A DNA stretch of 64,000 nucleotides, taken from assembly GCA_009602725.1 (NCBI GenBank), contig WELB01000146.1, positions 112,737 to 176,736 of the forward strand, read 5' to 3'. Made by a program: the position numbers and the translations under genes. Of the stretch, positions 12,286 to 27,900 are shown in pieces (the first letter of the stretch is position 1; every line of letters begins with the position of its first letter). Source of the DNA: Spirogloea muscicola. Lineage: Eukaryota; Streptophyta; Zygnematophyceae; Spirogloeales; Spirogloeaceae. Below the pieces are notes generated by a model that searched no databases, was not told the DNA's origin, and was given only the letters and a program-made list of their open reading frames with translations.

Positions 12286-13339
12286 TTAAGCGCCTTTCAG
12301 GCCTTTAACGGAAGTGACAAATTTGAGAAGCATGGTCACAACCTGGAGACAAGCCAGCAAAGCATGAGGGCAAGCCAATGGCACAGCAGATGGACTGACT
12401 GGAAGAAGCGTACCCAAATTCCAGCCTTGGCAGCTGCAACGAGGGGCTCACGCTTGCGTTGTGACAGCATTCTCAGTGGCAAAATGGAGCATCTTGAAGG
12501 TGGCTTGCTCGCAAGCAGGAACTTTACTGAGGCAGCACCTACAGATTGGAGCTAGTGGCAGAATGCATGCGCAGAAGCAGGTGGGACATGGTAAATCGCC
12601 AGTCGTGCTCACCTCGTCGGTCACAGAGCCCGCCTCGTCCTGCAGAGTCTTGATCTTGGTGGCCGTCTCCCGCCCCAGCCGCTCCTCCGTGCTCCCGGCG
12701 TCCCCGCTCGTCTGGCGACAGCACCAGCTCAATGGCAGTGTGGTATGAGGGGCCGACCAATACCCGCTCCAATGCCAAGCTCCCACATCGAGCACCTGGC
12801 CATAGTCCGGCGGGGACTAGCAACCTCTGCTGCCACTACCGGCTGGCCAGTCTGGCAGCCACTCGATGATGCTACTTCAAGGCTCGCCGGCAGTGAAGCA
12901 CAGCTGGACCAGCCGCAGCCCCTGGCAGCCCAGTGGGCGCTCTGCCTCTGGCTGTGCGCTCGCACCAGCAGCCACAACGAGGGGAGGGGACGTCAGGCTG
13001 CACCTCGGACTGCTTCTTCTTGAACTCGTCCTCGCGCTGCGCGCGGTACGCCGCCACCTCCTTCTCCGCCTCCTCCTTGGCCTGCCGCAGCCGCGCCGTC
13101 TTCGCTGCGCTCCCAAGACAGGACGCCAGTCAGAGCCCAGCGCGACATGGCGTCTGCTGCGCACCGGCGCCGCCGCCGCCGCCGCCGCCGCCGCAAGCGC
13201 CGTCGCCCGGCTGTGCCGCGAGCTCTCGCCGGCGAGCAATGGGTCCCTGGGCTGGCGGGGCTCACCGGAGCGCGCGGCGGCGATGATCTGCTGCGCTTCC
13301 TGCTCCGCCGCAAGCAGCAGCTGGATGCCGCCCTGCTGG

Positions 13340-13375
<36 letters not shown>
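12286..13375 (-). CDS. VHA-G: V-type proton ATPase subunit G
   Basis: Four coding exons seen on the minus strand: up to 13375 (GGQQGGIQLLLAAEQEAQQ, IIAAARS), about 13110-13012 (AKTARLRQAKEEAEKEVAAY, RAQREDEFKKKQSE), about 12720-12612 (ERLGRETATKIKTLQDEAGS, VTDE) and about 12340-12286 (VVTMLLKFVTSVKGLKGA, stop). Together they make the roughly 110-residue, nearly all-helical subunit G of the peripheral stalk, which clamps the V1 head to the membrane sector and so supports vacuolar acidification. The start codon is not found: the glycine-rich lead-in runs back to an in-frame stop, so a very short first exon upstream of 13375 is likely. A GCC run at about 13347-13370 encodes the glycine stretch. 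Confidence 0.88.
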
Positions 13376-13439
13376 CTCGTCGGCGTGCCTGGTTATGGCC
13401 GCTACGACGCTTGGTATGCGCCTGGCTGGCTTTAACAGC

Positions 13440-13530
13440 TATGGCTTTCGTCTAGGGGACTGCTTTCTTCCATCTTTCCGGTTTTTCTGACTTGCGGCAA
13501 CTAACTAGAGGTTACCAAGTGATCATCATA
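13440..13530 (+). repeat. Non-LTR retrotransposon 3' remnant
   Basis: A short stretch reads SDLRQLTRGYQ near 13495-13525, matching the end of the non-LTR element at 39491. It lies between V-ATPase G and LSM5. No hairpin module follows here. Confidence 0.5.
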
Positions 13531-13585
13531 CATGGTCCTCGCTTAGTTACATGTTTTCCGGAGTTTCGGCGTTCCGACGTGGTGA

Positions 13586-13770
13586 NGGCGGCGGCGGCGG
13601 CGGCGGGCTGACGGCGGCGGCGGCGCGGCGCTTGCAGAGCTGATAGACCGGTGCATCGGGTCGCGCATCTGGGTGATCATGAAGGGCGACAAGGAGCTCG
13701 TCGGCACGCTGCGCGGCTTCGACGTCTACGTCAACATGGTCCTCGAGGACGTCACCGAGTAGTGAGCCGC

Positions 13771-13801
<31 letters not shown>

Positions 13802-14544
13802 GGAGCCCAAAGCCGGCGAGAGCCCTCTCTGAGCGCACCGCTTGCTACTGATTGCCCAGCGAGATCACGGCCGAGGGCCGCCGCGTCACGAAGCTGGACA
13901 CCATCCTCCTCAATGGCAACAACATCGCCATCGTGAGCCCCGGCTTCTTCCGCTCGTCTCTGCCGTGCTGGGTGGGGAGGGGCAGGCTTGAGAGCCCGAC
14001 AACCACTTGCAAGGCAACGTCGGGGCTGGCCGTAGTTGGATAGTGCAGACTGTCGCATGGTCGCTGTCGGCCAGCGCAAACGCCGCCATTGCCTCGAGGA
14101 GTCATTGCTAAGTCGAGCTAGCTGCCTGCCCAAAGTCTATCAAGTTGCGTTGCTGAGGTGGTTGGTCGTCCCAATACTGACTGTACCTTCTTGTGCTCCT
14201 CGCCCTACCCACTCTCCCTTCTCCTCCCTCTCCCTTCCCATCCCTTGATTTCCCATTCTTTCCCAATTCTGCCTCTTCCTTATCGTCCATGTTCCTACCT
14301 TCTGTTCTGGCATCCCTATCTTTTCTCCTCCTCTGTCATCGTCACCCATGTCTGCTACTGTCTTGCTCTTTCTCCTTCCTCTCTTCCATCTTTTTGGCCA
14401 TCTTCCTGCGCACTTTACCTTTCCCAAAATCCCAACCCGCTTCCCTTTCTTTTTGTGTCGCCCATCTGTCCATCTCTCCCTCTTTTCCTCCCTTCACTTC
14501 TCCATATCAATCCCCAGCTTGTCCCTGGAGGAGGGCCGGAGTGA
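13586..14544 (+). CDS. LSM5: U6 snRNA-associated Sm-like protein LSm5
   Basis: Exons: about 13586-13761, 13860-13932 and 14518-14544. The product reads [77 protein letters not shown], which is LSm5 almost residue for residue (Sm1 and Sm2 motifs complete, about 85-95 residues). LSm5 is part of the LSm1-7 decay ring and the LSm2-8 ring on U6 snRNA. The 5' end is unclear: one unresolved base (13586) sits at the head of a GGC run, and the frame has an in-frame stop just before it. Either the run length is wrong in the assembly, or a separate first exon carries the start. The final exon is only nine codons, after a 585-bp intron with a long pyrimidine tract. Confidence 0.9.
14190..14517 (+). other. 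Pyrimidine-rich tract in LSM5 intron 2
   Basis: More than 300 bp is mostly C and T on the plus strand, ending at the 3' splice site of the nine-codon last exon. It is much longer than an ordinary polypyrimidine tract. It may be an expanded low-complexity sequence or help recognition of the tiny exon; I cannot tell. Confidence 0.6.
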
Positions 14545-15074
14545 GGACAACTTTCTCCAGCTCGCAGTCAGCTCGTTGAGACCATTAGGGACTTTCAACA
14601 TATGTAAGCCCCTCAGATTGCATTTTTCTCATTTTCCTACATTCTGTTGCGGCACGCAAATGACATAGTGGTATACGGGGCCTCATTATTACTCTAATCA
14701 GCTTTTTCATGCACGCAAAAGTCTAACAACAATTCCAACTTTGCCTGACAGGGAGTAAAGCTTTAACAAGCCAGGGATCAATACTATCAAACTCATTTTA
14801 CTGTCAACAACATAATGTGCACATTTGCAAATTAGAAGGCGGCTTTGCAGAAGCAGCATGCCACTTAAGCGCCAGCTGCTACACCTATGTACAGAGTTGG
14901 GTTGACATTCCAGCTGCAGCATCATCCAGGAGCCTCAATTGGTTTGGGACTTGTGGCTGCGCTGAGCTAGTTTGAAACTGCAATGATGAAGGCAAACAAG
15001 AGGTGTGCTTGCGTAAAACTGCATCGTCCAGCAGCCACTACAAAGTAGTGTTGTGAACAAACCACATTATCTCA
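14545..15074. other. Intergenic, nothing recognised
   Basis: About 530 bp between the convergent LSM5 and SRC2-like stop codons. AT-richer than the flanks; no exon, repeat module or RNA gene seen. Confidence 0.5.
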
Positions 15075-16272
15075 TCAAAAATCTCCTCCACCTCCAAAGT
15101 CTCCACCACCGAAATCGCCACCACCAGCATCCCCGCCTCCGCCACCGAAATCGTTGCCGTTGTTATTGTCATTGCCCTGATCGTAGCCCTGGTTGTAGCC
15201 CTGATCATAGCCCTGGTTGTAATCATTATGGTCGCCGAGCGTCTCGCCAAGTACCAGCCCTCCAAGACCACCAAGTGCGAGGCCAGTGCCAATGCCACCA
15301 AAGCCACCTAGTCCACCCCCTGGCCGACCACCCCCACCATAGCGGCCGCCTCCTCCAAATCCTCCTAGTCCTCCTCCAAAACCTCCCCCGCTTCCATAGC
15401 CGCCCCCATAGCCGCCACCCCCATAGCCGCCTGCTCCATAGCCACCTCCTCCATAATCGTAGCCACCTCCTCCATAGCCGTACTGTTGCTGGTAAGCTGG
15501 TGCAGGCGCGTACTGGGGCTGTGCATACGCTGCATACTGCGGCTGCGGCGCTGCATAGGGCGTGGCCACTGACGGTTGCCCGGACGTTGATGGGTAGCTC
15601 GCTGCCGCCGAGCCCCAGGGTGCCTCCTTGGGTTGCTCAATGGGCTGCGAGATTTTGGCAGACACATTGATGCAGCCGTGCACGCGGCCTGACGGACGGT
15701 ACACTGGGTAGGCGGCGAAGTGCGGCTCCGCCTGGAAGACAAAGTCGGCGAGGCGCACCGACGCGATGCCCACCATCGTCGAGGGGATGTTGGCGCTATA
15801 GATCTGCAAAGGATGGAGAAAGCCACGGCGTGAGCCACGGAAGCGCCGTGTCCCGCGATGTAGGCACTTGCAAGCTTCAGCAGATGGCCTGGGCTGCCGA
15901 AGCCGTCGTTGGCTATATATATTCACTAACCAAAGTAGAAGTGGAGCTGCTGCAACACACAGTATTGTGAACGAGGATGAAGCGGCAAAAAGAGGCATGA
16001 AATCGTCACCGAGGGCCGCGGCGGGAGCGCACCTTGACAACGATAGCGGAGCCGCGGGCGCCGAGCGAGTCCTCGTCGATGGCGAACGAGAGCTTGGAGT
16101 TCCAGACGGGGTCGACGTCGCCGTCCAGGGCGGGCGGCGTGACCTGGTTGGCCACGGTGCCGCGCAGCGTGGTGACGCCCACCAGGCACGTCGGGCTCAT
16201 CTTGCGGCGCAGCCAGCGCACGTTCTTCAGGCCCTTGCCGGAGATGAGCGTGAACTCCACGTCGCGCACCAT
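15075..16272 (-). CDS. SRC2-like C2-domain protein with Gly/Tyr-rich tail
   Basis: Two exons, 16272-16033 and 15803-15075. Residues 1 to about 140 form a C2 domain: VEFTLISGKGLKNV, GDVDPVWNSKLSFAIDEDS, ANIPSTMVGIASVRLADFV and RPSGRVHGCINVSAKI, as in plant SRC2/cold-regulated C2 proteins. Residues about 155-250 are Pro/Ala/Gln/Tyr-rich, then GGY/GGG repeats. A hydrophobic glycine stretch (GLALGGLGGLVLGETLG) follows, like the C-terminal segment of SRC2 that targets protein-storage vacuoles or membranes. The end is a D/N/Q/Y/G low-complexity tail (repeats of NQGYDQGY) closing with GGGDF. Plant SRC2 binds calcium and membranes and has been linked to cold response; role here is inferred. The tail is longer and more repetitive than in land-plant homologues I remember. 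Confidence 0.82.
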
Positions 16273-16714
16273 CGCGCCTCCCCGCTGGGCGGCCGCTCGA
16301 GCGCCTCCCAGCCGAGCTAGCTTCTTGGCCGCCGCTGCCGCCGGTACCGCGGGGAGCCGAGCGCTGACTTGGGCGAGGCAGGGCAAAGGGAATTGTGAAA
16401 GACGGTGCCAAGTGTATGCCGCTGAATGTGGTTTGTGGCATCTAGGCTCGTCCAGTGGAGGCGCGCACTTCTCTGATTTATGCGCCACGTATCGGGCGAT
16501 CGTTCTACAAGGGGCTGCTCCCGGCGGGGCGCCACGAAGCCGCCCCCGCAAGACACCCCCCCCCCCCTTCCCCCAAGGCCCTCCGCGTGGCGCCTCCGCG
16601 TCCCAGCTCCCGTCTCCGCGTGGCGCGCCGCCACAATTCCCGCCAGCTTGCAACTTGTGGTCACAGTTTCTTCCTGGATTTCTTCCTGACCTACGGCTGC
16701 TTACCAGGAGAAGA
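16273..16714. other. SRC2-like upstream region
   Basis: GC-rich promoter-side DNA (C-run near 16553-16565). Open frames here are composition artefacts with no motifs. Confidence 0.4.
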
Positions 16715-17440
16715 CGAATAAGTGGCTCTCCCAATGGGGGCAAGAAGAAGCAAGCGCGGCCAGATTAACTGGTGGCTGGGAGAGGCCAGCCCAAAGGAAT
16801 GGACAAGGTCTGAAGGAGCCGGAGTGCCAAGGACTGAGACAGCAGAAGAAGTAGTGGCTCTCCCCAATGGGGGCAAGGGCTGTGAAAAGAATTGACAAAG
16901 GCTCGAAGGGGCCAAATGACGGAGGGGCCTAAAACGTTATGGCAGAACGGGTGGATGATGGACCACTCAATAGCTACGAGTGAGGAGCCTCAAATCCGAC
17001 AGACTAGACTAGCTGCCGGAAAACAATCCCCCTGCTGAAAGCCAGAGGCTGCAGCGAGAGCCCGGCCAGCACGCAGATGCAAGGCGCGTGCCATGGACCG
17101 CTGAAGGGAGACTGACAACCGCATGCGATAGACGTGGGCCCATGAGCCAGCGGCGTTGAAGTCAGCCGAGGGGTTACTCGGGTACTTGATTAGTTGGATC
17201 TCTTTGCGCATCCGGCCCCTGCGGACCTGATCCCGTCTTTTCGGGCTGGCTTTTCACAGCCCTGGCCCCCTTTCGCACAATAGAAAAGACACCCGATACG
17301 CATGAACCGAAAGGGAGGCCAGATCAAGCCAATCCCCGGGGTCAAGCAATAGCTAGTCCTACAATTTGGAGCCACTGAAACAGAGCCCTATGCTATTTTC
17401 CTGGGCTGGCCTCTCCCAGCCACCGCCCTCTCCTTGAAGT
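16715..17440 (-). repeat. Non-LTR retrotransposon 3' remnant with hairpin modules
   Basis: On the minus strand about 17215-16970 reads FNAAGSWAHVYRMRLSVSLQ, RARALHLRAGRALAAAS and ends SDLRLLTRSY stop, homologous to the C-terminus of the element at 39491. Downstream on the same strand (16970-16715) come two module types: one with ttcacagcccttgcccccatt and one with tcagaccttgtccattcc followed by ggctggcctctcccagcc. On the other side, 17230-17440 has plus-oriented module fragments (gggctggcttttcacagccc and gggctggcctctcccagcc). Confidence 0.72.
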
Positions 17441-19778
17441 GCCTTTCTTCTATGCTATGGGGGGCTAAGATGACAGTCAAGCATTGCTTTGTTCTGCTGA
17501 AGGCCGGCTTTCTCGCCGCCGCGTGCCATCTCTGGCGGCTCAAAGGCCGCTGCTGTCTGCCTCGTCTCCCTAATCAGTATGTTCACACTCGTGGATGCTG
17601 AACTCCCCCTTCAACCGGCTCACGCACAAAAGCCTTCGCGCCTCCTTAGCATAGGGCCTCGCTTGCGAAGCCCATTTCTCTGCAGGCTTACTGCCTGGAT
17701 TTGCCTTCACTTCATGTCATGCACACCGCGCGTCTTCCTCGGAGTAAGAGCTAGGGGGCGAAGGCTGCAGACAGCCAGCTCACCGAAAGATTAGAGCATG
17801 CAAGCAAAGGCCCGCAGTGCGCATGAAGCAAAAGGGAAGGCCAAGCCTTACTTCGGGGGGGGGCCAAGCCGAGCCGAGCCAACAATATTATCAGTCCATG
17901 CGAAGCGGCAAAGGGGTTGCACAATGGGGCTTGGTGGCAGGCAGCTCACCTGGCTGGATGGTCATTCTCGGCGGCCTCACCGCGGGCTGTGACTGAGCGG
18001 CCATCGATACTAGCCACTTGTTCAGCTAATGGTCTGCGCTTTCGTATCGCGCCTTCCCCATGGACCTTGTCCCAGTTCTATGGGCCGCAACCGCCTCCTC
18101 TTGCAAGGGCTCCTATACTCCTTCACAGGCATAGCTTCCATTCGGTTGAGCTTCTCTCTTGCCTCGACTGCCCGAGAGGACTGCTGACATCTCAGACTGG
18201 CGGCGACTCTTGATGTCGCACCTCTTGGCTACGTTCAATACTCACCGCCTCTTGTCTTCTCCACTCCAAAATCGCAGCTAGGCGTTTGCCCCTCTCAATT
18301 GAAACAGAAACCTGCTCGTCCCGGCGGTATGGACTCAACTTCGCTTATGGCGGCAGATGCAGATCAGACTAGGACAGGCTTCGCCTGCAGCAGATAGATA
18401 TCAAATTGACATAGGCACCGCCGGCATCCGAGGTGGGTGCAGCAACTTAGGGCGCATCGGTTAGCAGCTCGCTCGCCTTAGTCCAGGATTAGCCCGATGT
18501 GCCATGGCGCTCTTCTGGAAGCGCTATTCTCTTTCTACAAGGAGCACTCCCGGCGGCCTACTAGGCTGAGTACGGTCAAATGCTGGTATACCATACTGCA
18601 GCGATTGACAGGATGGCTCCCCAGCCCAAATCTGGCAATATGCGGTTACAATCAACAAGGACGACCACCCAGGTGTTGCTCCTTGCCTGAGAGAGCTGCT
18701 CGTCGACATCCATTGGGACCCTGAACACCCTGGCCAGATGCGATTGACCGTGTGCAGAAAGTTGGATCCATTGTATCGAGTGGCATGATTTAAGATCACG
18801 ATGTACCTTACTGTCTACAGACGGGTCTGCAAAGGTCCACAGTCATGGTGGAGAATGAAGTGGCTGCATGCGGGCAAGTCTTTAAAATGACAAAAGGCTG
18901 CGAAGAAATCTTGATAAGCAATGCGACAGTATGCACAGGTATGACGAGCTAGTGTGCAGAAGAGAGTCACTGCAAGAGAAACTCCAAAGCAGCAGCTGGG
19001 GCATGTTACTACGCAGCTGCAAGGTGGAGGCCATGGAGCGCTACACTGAACGATCTCATACATGCAAGTGGGGGCAAAGCAGAATTCCAAAATCAGGAGG
19101 CCCACTGCTTGTTGCGGAGGTGGCCTGCAGCAGCCACAGTGGATGTGGATGGCACAGAATATCTCTTCTTGCATGTTGGCATTGTATTGTGACTTTTGTC
19201 TACTATATATGTAATTCAACAATGCCAAATCCCCTTCTCAGCCTGTCATGAGCCACATTAGCTCCTTCAATTAGATTAGTGTCTCAATATTGTGGCAGTC
19301 GATCCTGCATGGCATAATAGCCCGCTTGATGGAATTCGAGCAACTCAAGCAGAAGGCCATTGCTTGCAAGCTGGGCAATAATACAAGTCCCCTGAGGATC
19401 ACGTACTCAAAGAATGGATTCGACCAACCTTGCTTGTCCCACAGTGACCATAGGGTGCCTCGCAGATACAGCAGCTACATCTTGTGACACACTGCAACCT
19501 TTAAGCAGCTCAAGATCTAGAAGTAATAGAGTGCATAACTTCCTAGTTAAGCTGCTATTACCTGCGGTATAGACGCTGACTATAACAGCATATCTAATCA
19601 TAAGTTAGGCAGTTCTCCATTTTTTGCACAAACTACTTTACGTGGACAACAAGCGTATAACTTTGTAGACTAATTTGTAACACTTCTGTCTTTTCATGAT
19701 TGTCCTACGAATATTTCTTGAAAACAATTCTTATTACTTTCTCTTTAGATATACTGCGAGCTGCAACTTACACCCACT
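17441..19778. other. Gene-poor stretch
   Basis: No coding exon recognised on either strand. A part near 17720-17770 (caccgcgcgtcttcctc) resembles sequence in the inverted repeat at 41.0-41.65 kb (caccgcgcgccttctctc), so this is probably old element debris. 18400-19778 is AT-richer and may include 3' UTR of the CDPK gene. Confidence 0.45.
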
Positions 19779-23736
<3,958 letters not shown>

Positions 23737-24990
23737 AAGACTCTGCTCCGGCGAGGCGTCCGCAAGCGCGCGGGGTCACTCCGCCCGGCCTCGCTCGGCA
23801 GCCGCCGCCGCCGCCGCCGTCGCGGCTTCGCGACCCGGCGGCGGCGGCGTTCGCGCCGCGAAAGCCGGCGGGCGACGGGCCGCGGGGGCGAGGGGGCGCG
23901 GCCTGGCCGGCTCGCTGCTTGACGGCGGGAAAGGCGACTGGTCGGCAATCGGCGCGGCAACGTGACGGCGGGCAATGAGACGGTGCCCCCCGTCAGCGGC
24001 AGGCGGGGGGGCAGCTGCTGCACCCCCCCACGTGACGTCACCCGGCATCACCCCTGGAACGCTAACGCTAACGCCCCCCTCCTAGATCACTAGCCCATTA
24101 AGAAACAGCTCTTCCAAAATTGACAGCAGTTGCTGTGAGAAGCCAGAAGCCTAAAAGAAATGGACAACGTCTGAAGGGCCGGATGGTGCAAAAATGCGAG
24201 ATACTAGCCTCAATAAGACTAATTTCACAGCATTTGCCGGGGTTTAGGATTTCGCCACTCAAGGTCTGTGCTTCAAAGAACATGGCTTACAGTCACAGTT
24301 ACAATTATGGCTTACACAATTGTAAGCTTCGGGTTCGGCTTGGAAAGTCAGTGTTAAGGGATTGGTTGCTTCTGACCATAGCAACTCAAAAGCTCAACAA
24401 CTCCGATGCTTGTCAAGCCCACGCATGCTTGGCTGGCTTGCTTGACTGCTCCTGAAATAGGTGGTGACTGCTTCCCAAATCCCCGTCCCTCGCACCACTC
24501 ACCTGTGTCCTCCATCAACCCGTCTGCCATCAGCCCTGCATGCTATCTCTCCTCATTCAAAGGCCTTAGTCTCCCCGCAGAATCGCCTCACAGGCAATCA
24601 CAACTAATGGCTCCTGCTTCTATCCCCAACACTGGCATTAGTGATGGCTGGAGTGACACTCACTGCCTCTATTATCGATTCTAGTGAGCTCTTCAGAAGG
24701 GGCAAGGGCTGTGAAAGCCTAGCCCGAAAATATGGACAAGGTCTCAAGCGGCTGGAAAGCTTCAATCACACAGCTAAGCTGAGTGTTACGAGGGATGGTC
24801 ACCAACTCCGACTGAGGAGTCTGTGACCAGGGCCTGCGTCAGGTGGACCTCTTGCACCCTTTCATTGCAGGGGGGTCCTTGAATTCTTGCCTATCGTTGT
24901 ATGGCCTTTGTGACAGCGGTTTCAAATCCGTACCAGTGTCTTCGAGTGAAAGAGTCAACCAGGTCTGTGGCACGAATGCAGAAAACAATC
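23737..24990. other. CDPK upstream region with module copies
   Basis: 23737-24030 is very GC-rich, with GCC runs near 23800-23825, and is probably the CDPK promoter and 5' UTR. Beyond it, degenerate minus-oriented hairpin modules lie at about 24110-24185 (ctgtgagaagccag, aatggacaacgtctgaag) and 24690-24760 (gggctgtgaaagcctagccc, tggacaaggtctcaag). No gene is seen. Confidence 0.5.
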
Positions 24991-27900
24991 TCAAAGGTGT
25001 GAGAGCTGCTGTAGCTCCCGCAAGATGGCAGCCCCGACACGCATGCCATCCACCGCAGCACTGACAATACCCCCAGCGTAACCAGCTCCTTCGCCCACTG
25101 GATAAAGGCCTGGATGAGACACTGACTGGAAGCTACTACTGTCCCTCTCCACCCTCACAGGAGCACTCGTACGCGTCTGCCACACGTGATCAGAGGTGCA
25201 TCTGGTGGATGAGAAGCAGCCACAACATATTGAGCTAGGCAGTACCCCTGACTAAGTAAATAGCATGTGCAGTTGCAAGTTGTGGACTATGCAGTATGTA
25301 GATTAATAGCATCACCATTCACATTCTCAATTTTGTTGACTTAAAATGGCAAGTGCGGAGCACCTCTACTCCATGGAGCAGCGCTGACTCGTGAATGAAG
25401 CCTGGGAGCTGCTCAAACAGCACCAAATATGTTAAATTACCATCCCCTGAGTTTACAGATGAATATATCACTCTCAGTATGAGAGTGGGGCTTCCTTGCA
25501 GGACTTGCTGGCATAAGCATGCAACACCAGTAGGAGCAGTACCTGTTGGTCAAATCGAACAAGGGCCTCTTTGAGTGCCTGCGTGATCGTGACAGGATAG
25601 AGCTCATCCAACCTGGACGACCGAACTCCCAGACGATAACTAGAAGTGGGAAGGTGTCGCTCTGTGGATCCACTCCCAACAGTTCAGTCAGGACACAGAT
25701 CTACAATGAAGGTCAGCCAGGGGTGATGCTCTGAGGTGCATGCTGCGACCAGCAGTCGAGATATGTAAAGTACTGAGAGCAGTCAAGCATCAGAACTCAC
25801 TGCTGAATTGTTGGCTGGTCATATCCTGCAACAAATGCAATAGAGGAACTATAAGGCTTCTGTCTTACTCACCTGAACATCGACCAGCCAGGAAGTCTGG
25901 CACGGTTTGCACTGGCACAATAAATCTGCCTCCACCTCTCAGAGCAGCCTCTCGTTCGTAAGCCCTCTGTCATGTGGACATAATACCAAGGTCATGTCTG
26001 TCTCAACGCCACATCCATGAGCATTGCTTCTTAGCCTGCTTGATCTGCTTCCATCATTGATCTGCTAATATTCAAGTGTTGATCAAGCATACCTGAAAGG
26101 CAACGCCTGCTAACGGACCCCACTCCGCAACAAACGGCTCATAGTCTTGCTGAGTTACTGTGACGACCAGGGCAGCATTGGCCCACTTGGAGGCTCGTTT
26201 GGAAAATGACATCCCATTGACACAGAGCTCCGACTCATTTATACTTGTGGGTACAACCTGTAGCAGCCACAAACCAGCTTCATTACTTCCAAACAGTCTC
26301 ACATATGCTCTAAACACAGCACATTGGGGTGCCTTACTGCAATTTCCGTGTGACATGTCGATGGCCGGACAGCTTTGGCGACTGATACTAGAAAGATTCA
26401 GCCACCTTTTAGCAGGGTGTAGACAACTAGCAGACAGCACCATCTAACGCCTACCTGACCACCTGGGCACATGCAGAATGAGTAGCAGCCTCGACTGGCA
26501 ATGTGTTCGCAGCCTGCATTGGAATCTTTCGGAGACCTGAACCTCAGATCTGTTGCCAAGGAGTAATCTGCTACTGGCAGTTTGCCCTTGCCACGATCCA
26601 CCAGCTTCGCCAAATTGCCGTACTGTCAGGTGCAAGTGACCACAGCAGCTTCATGTGGCTCAGAGCACATTCAGCTTCAGGACACTCAAAATATTATGTA
26701 TAGAGCGTTCAAGTCTTCTTGCAGTCTGCTCAAGCACTGCATGGCCAGATCAGCTGTACACCTTCATCCCACATATGTAAATATCTGTGGTCCAAGTGGC
26801 AAATTAAATTAAATTAAATTGGTGAGCTTGTTGGTGTGTGGACCTGAATACCATTGATGAGCTCCTGAGGATGTTCGACTCTGAAACCAACCTACAAAAG
26901 GGGAGCAAATAGGTCAATATGAAGGCCCAGTGATGCTCACAATGCATCTGCAGCTCCTGGAAAAGAACTACATGCAGTAGATGCAGGTGGGGGTCTCCTC
27001 ACCGCTGTGTCCTTTGGAGTCATGTGTACTCCATGAGATAAGAGGATGTCGTAAACATCGCGAGCTGAATGGCCTGTTCCAAGGACGACGTGATCAGCCT
27101 CAAGCACTTCTCCTTGTGCTGATGGTGATAAACCAGACTGCTGCACCGCTCTCACTTGTATGCCGGCAAGTCGGCCTCCCCGCACCACCAGATCCTCCAT
27201 GATGGTACCGAAACGAATGTCAACCTGGGCAGAAGTGCCCACATTAGCAGAAGCAGAGCCTCTTAGTATAGCTGCGTCAGGTTGATAATGGCAGGACACC
27301 CTACCAAGATCTGCGTGTTCACCGTCTCCAACAGAACCGCTGCATTTTCTCCAGAATCCTGATTTGCTACTGTCAACGTCATAGTCAGTGGCGCTCACCC
27401 CAAGTCGCTGCAAACAGTGCCGCATATTGATGAGTATGTGAACAAGACGATCCGTGCCAAGATGAGGTTTGCCGTCAACAAGTACACGTGAAGGAGCTCC
27501 AAATTGCACTAGTGCATTCAGAACCTGCTCCAGCACGACTCTTCCATCAGGGGCAATGGTCCTTGCAGGGTTTCTGCAGAGAGCTGGGTGCAATCACCGG
27601 ATTCTAATCTTGGCATATAGAGAGTGTAGGTGTAGGTGTAGTGTAGGTTCGAGTAGATGCTCGACAAAAGAATGAGATTTTCCGCAGGAACAGGACTGCA
27701 TATTGAGGTCTGAGAAACTCAAGATGCCCAATGTAGACATACCTTACGGACTTCAGCACTATTTTTGCCAATCCTAGTTGTCAACTTGCCATCACTCCAG
27801 GTCCCTGCCCCACCCTGAGCCAGGACTTTGTGTGCACAGTAGACAATGTTGTGCAACTTTCTAAATCAGTAGGATGTGAAGCTTCCTTCATGCCACAGTG

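Noticed and set aside
12121-12555. Open frame of 144 residues between PAG1 and V-ATPase G
   Set aside because: It lies over the last V-ATPase G exon on the other strand and has no recognisable motif.
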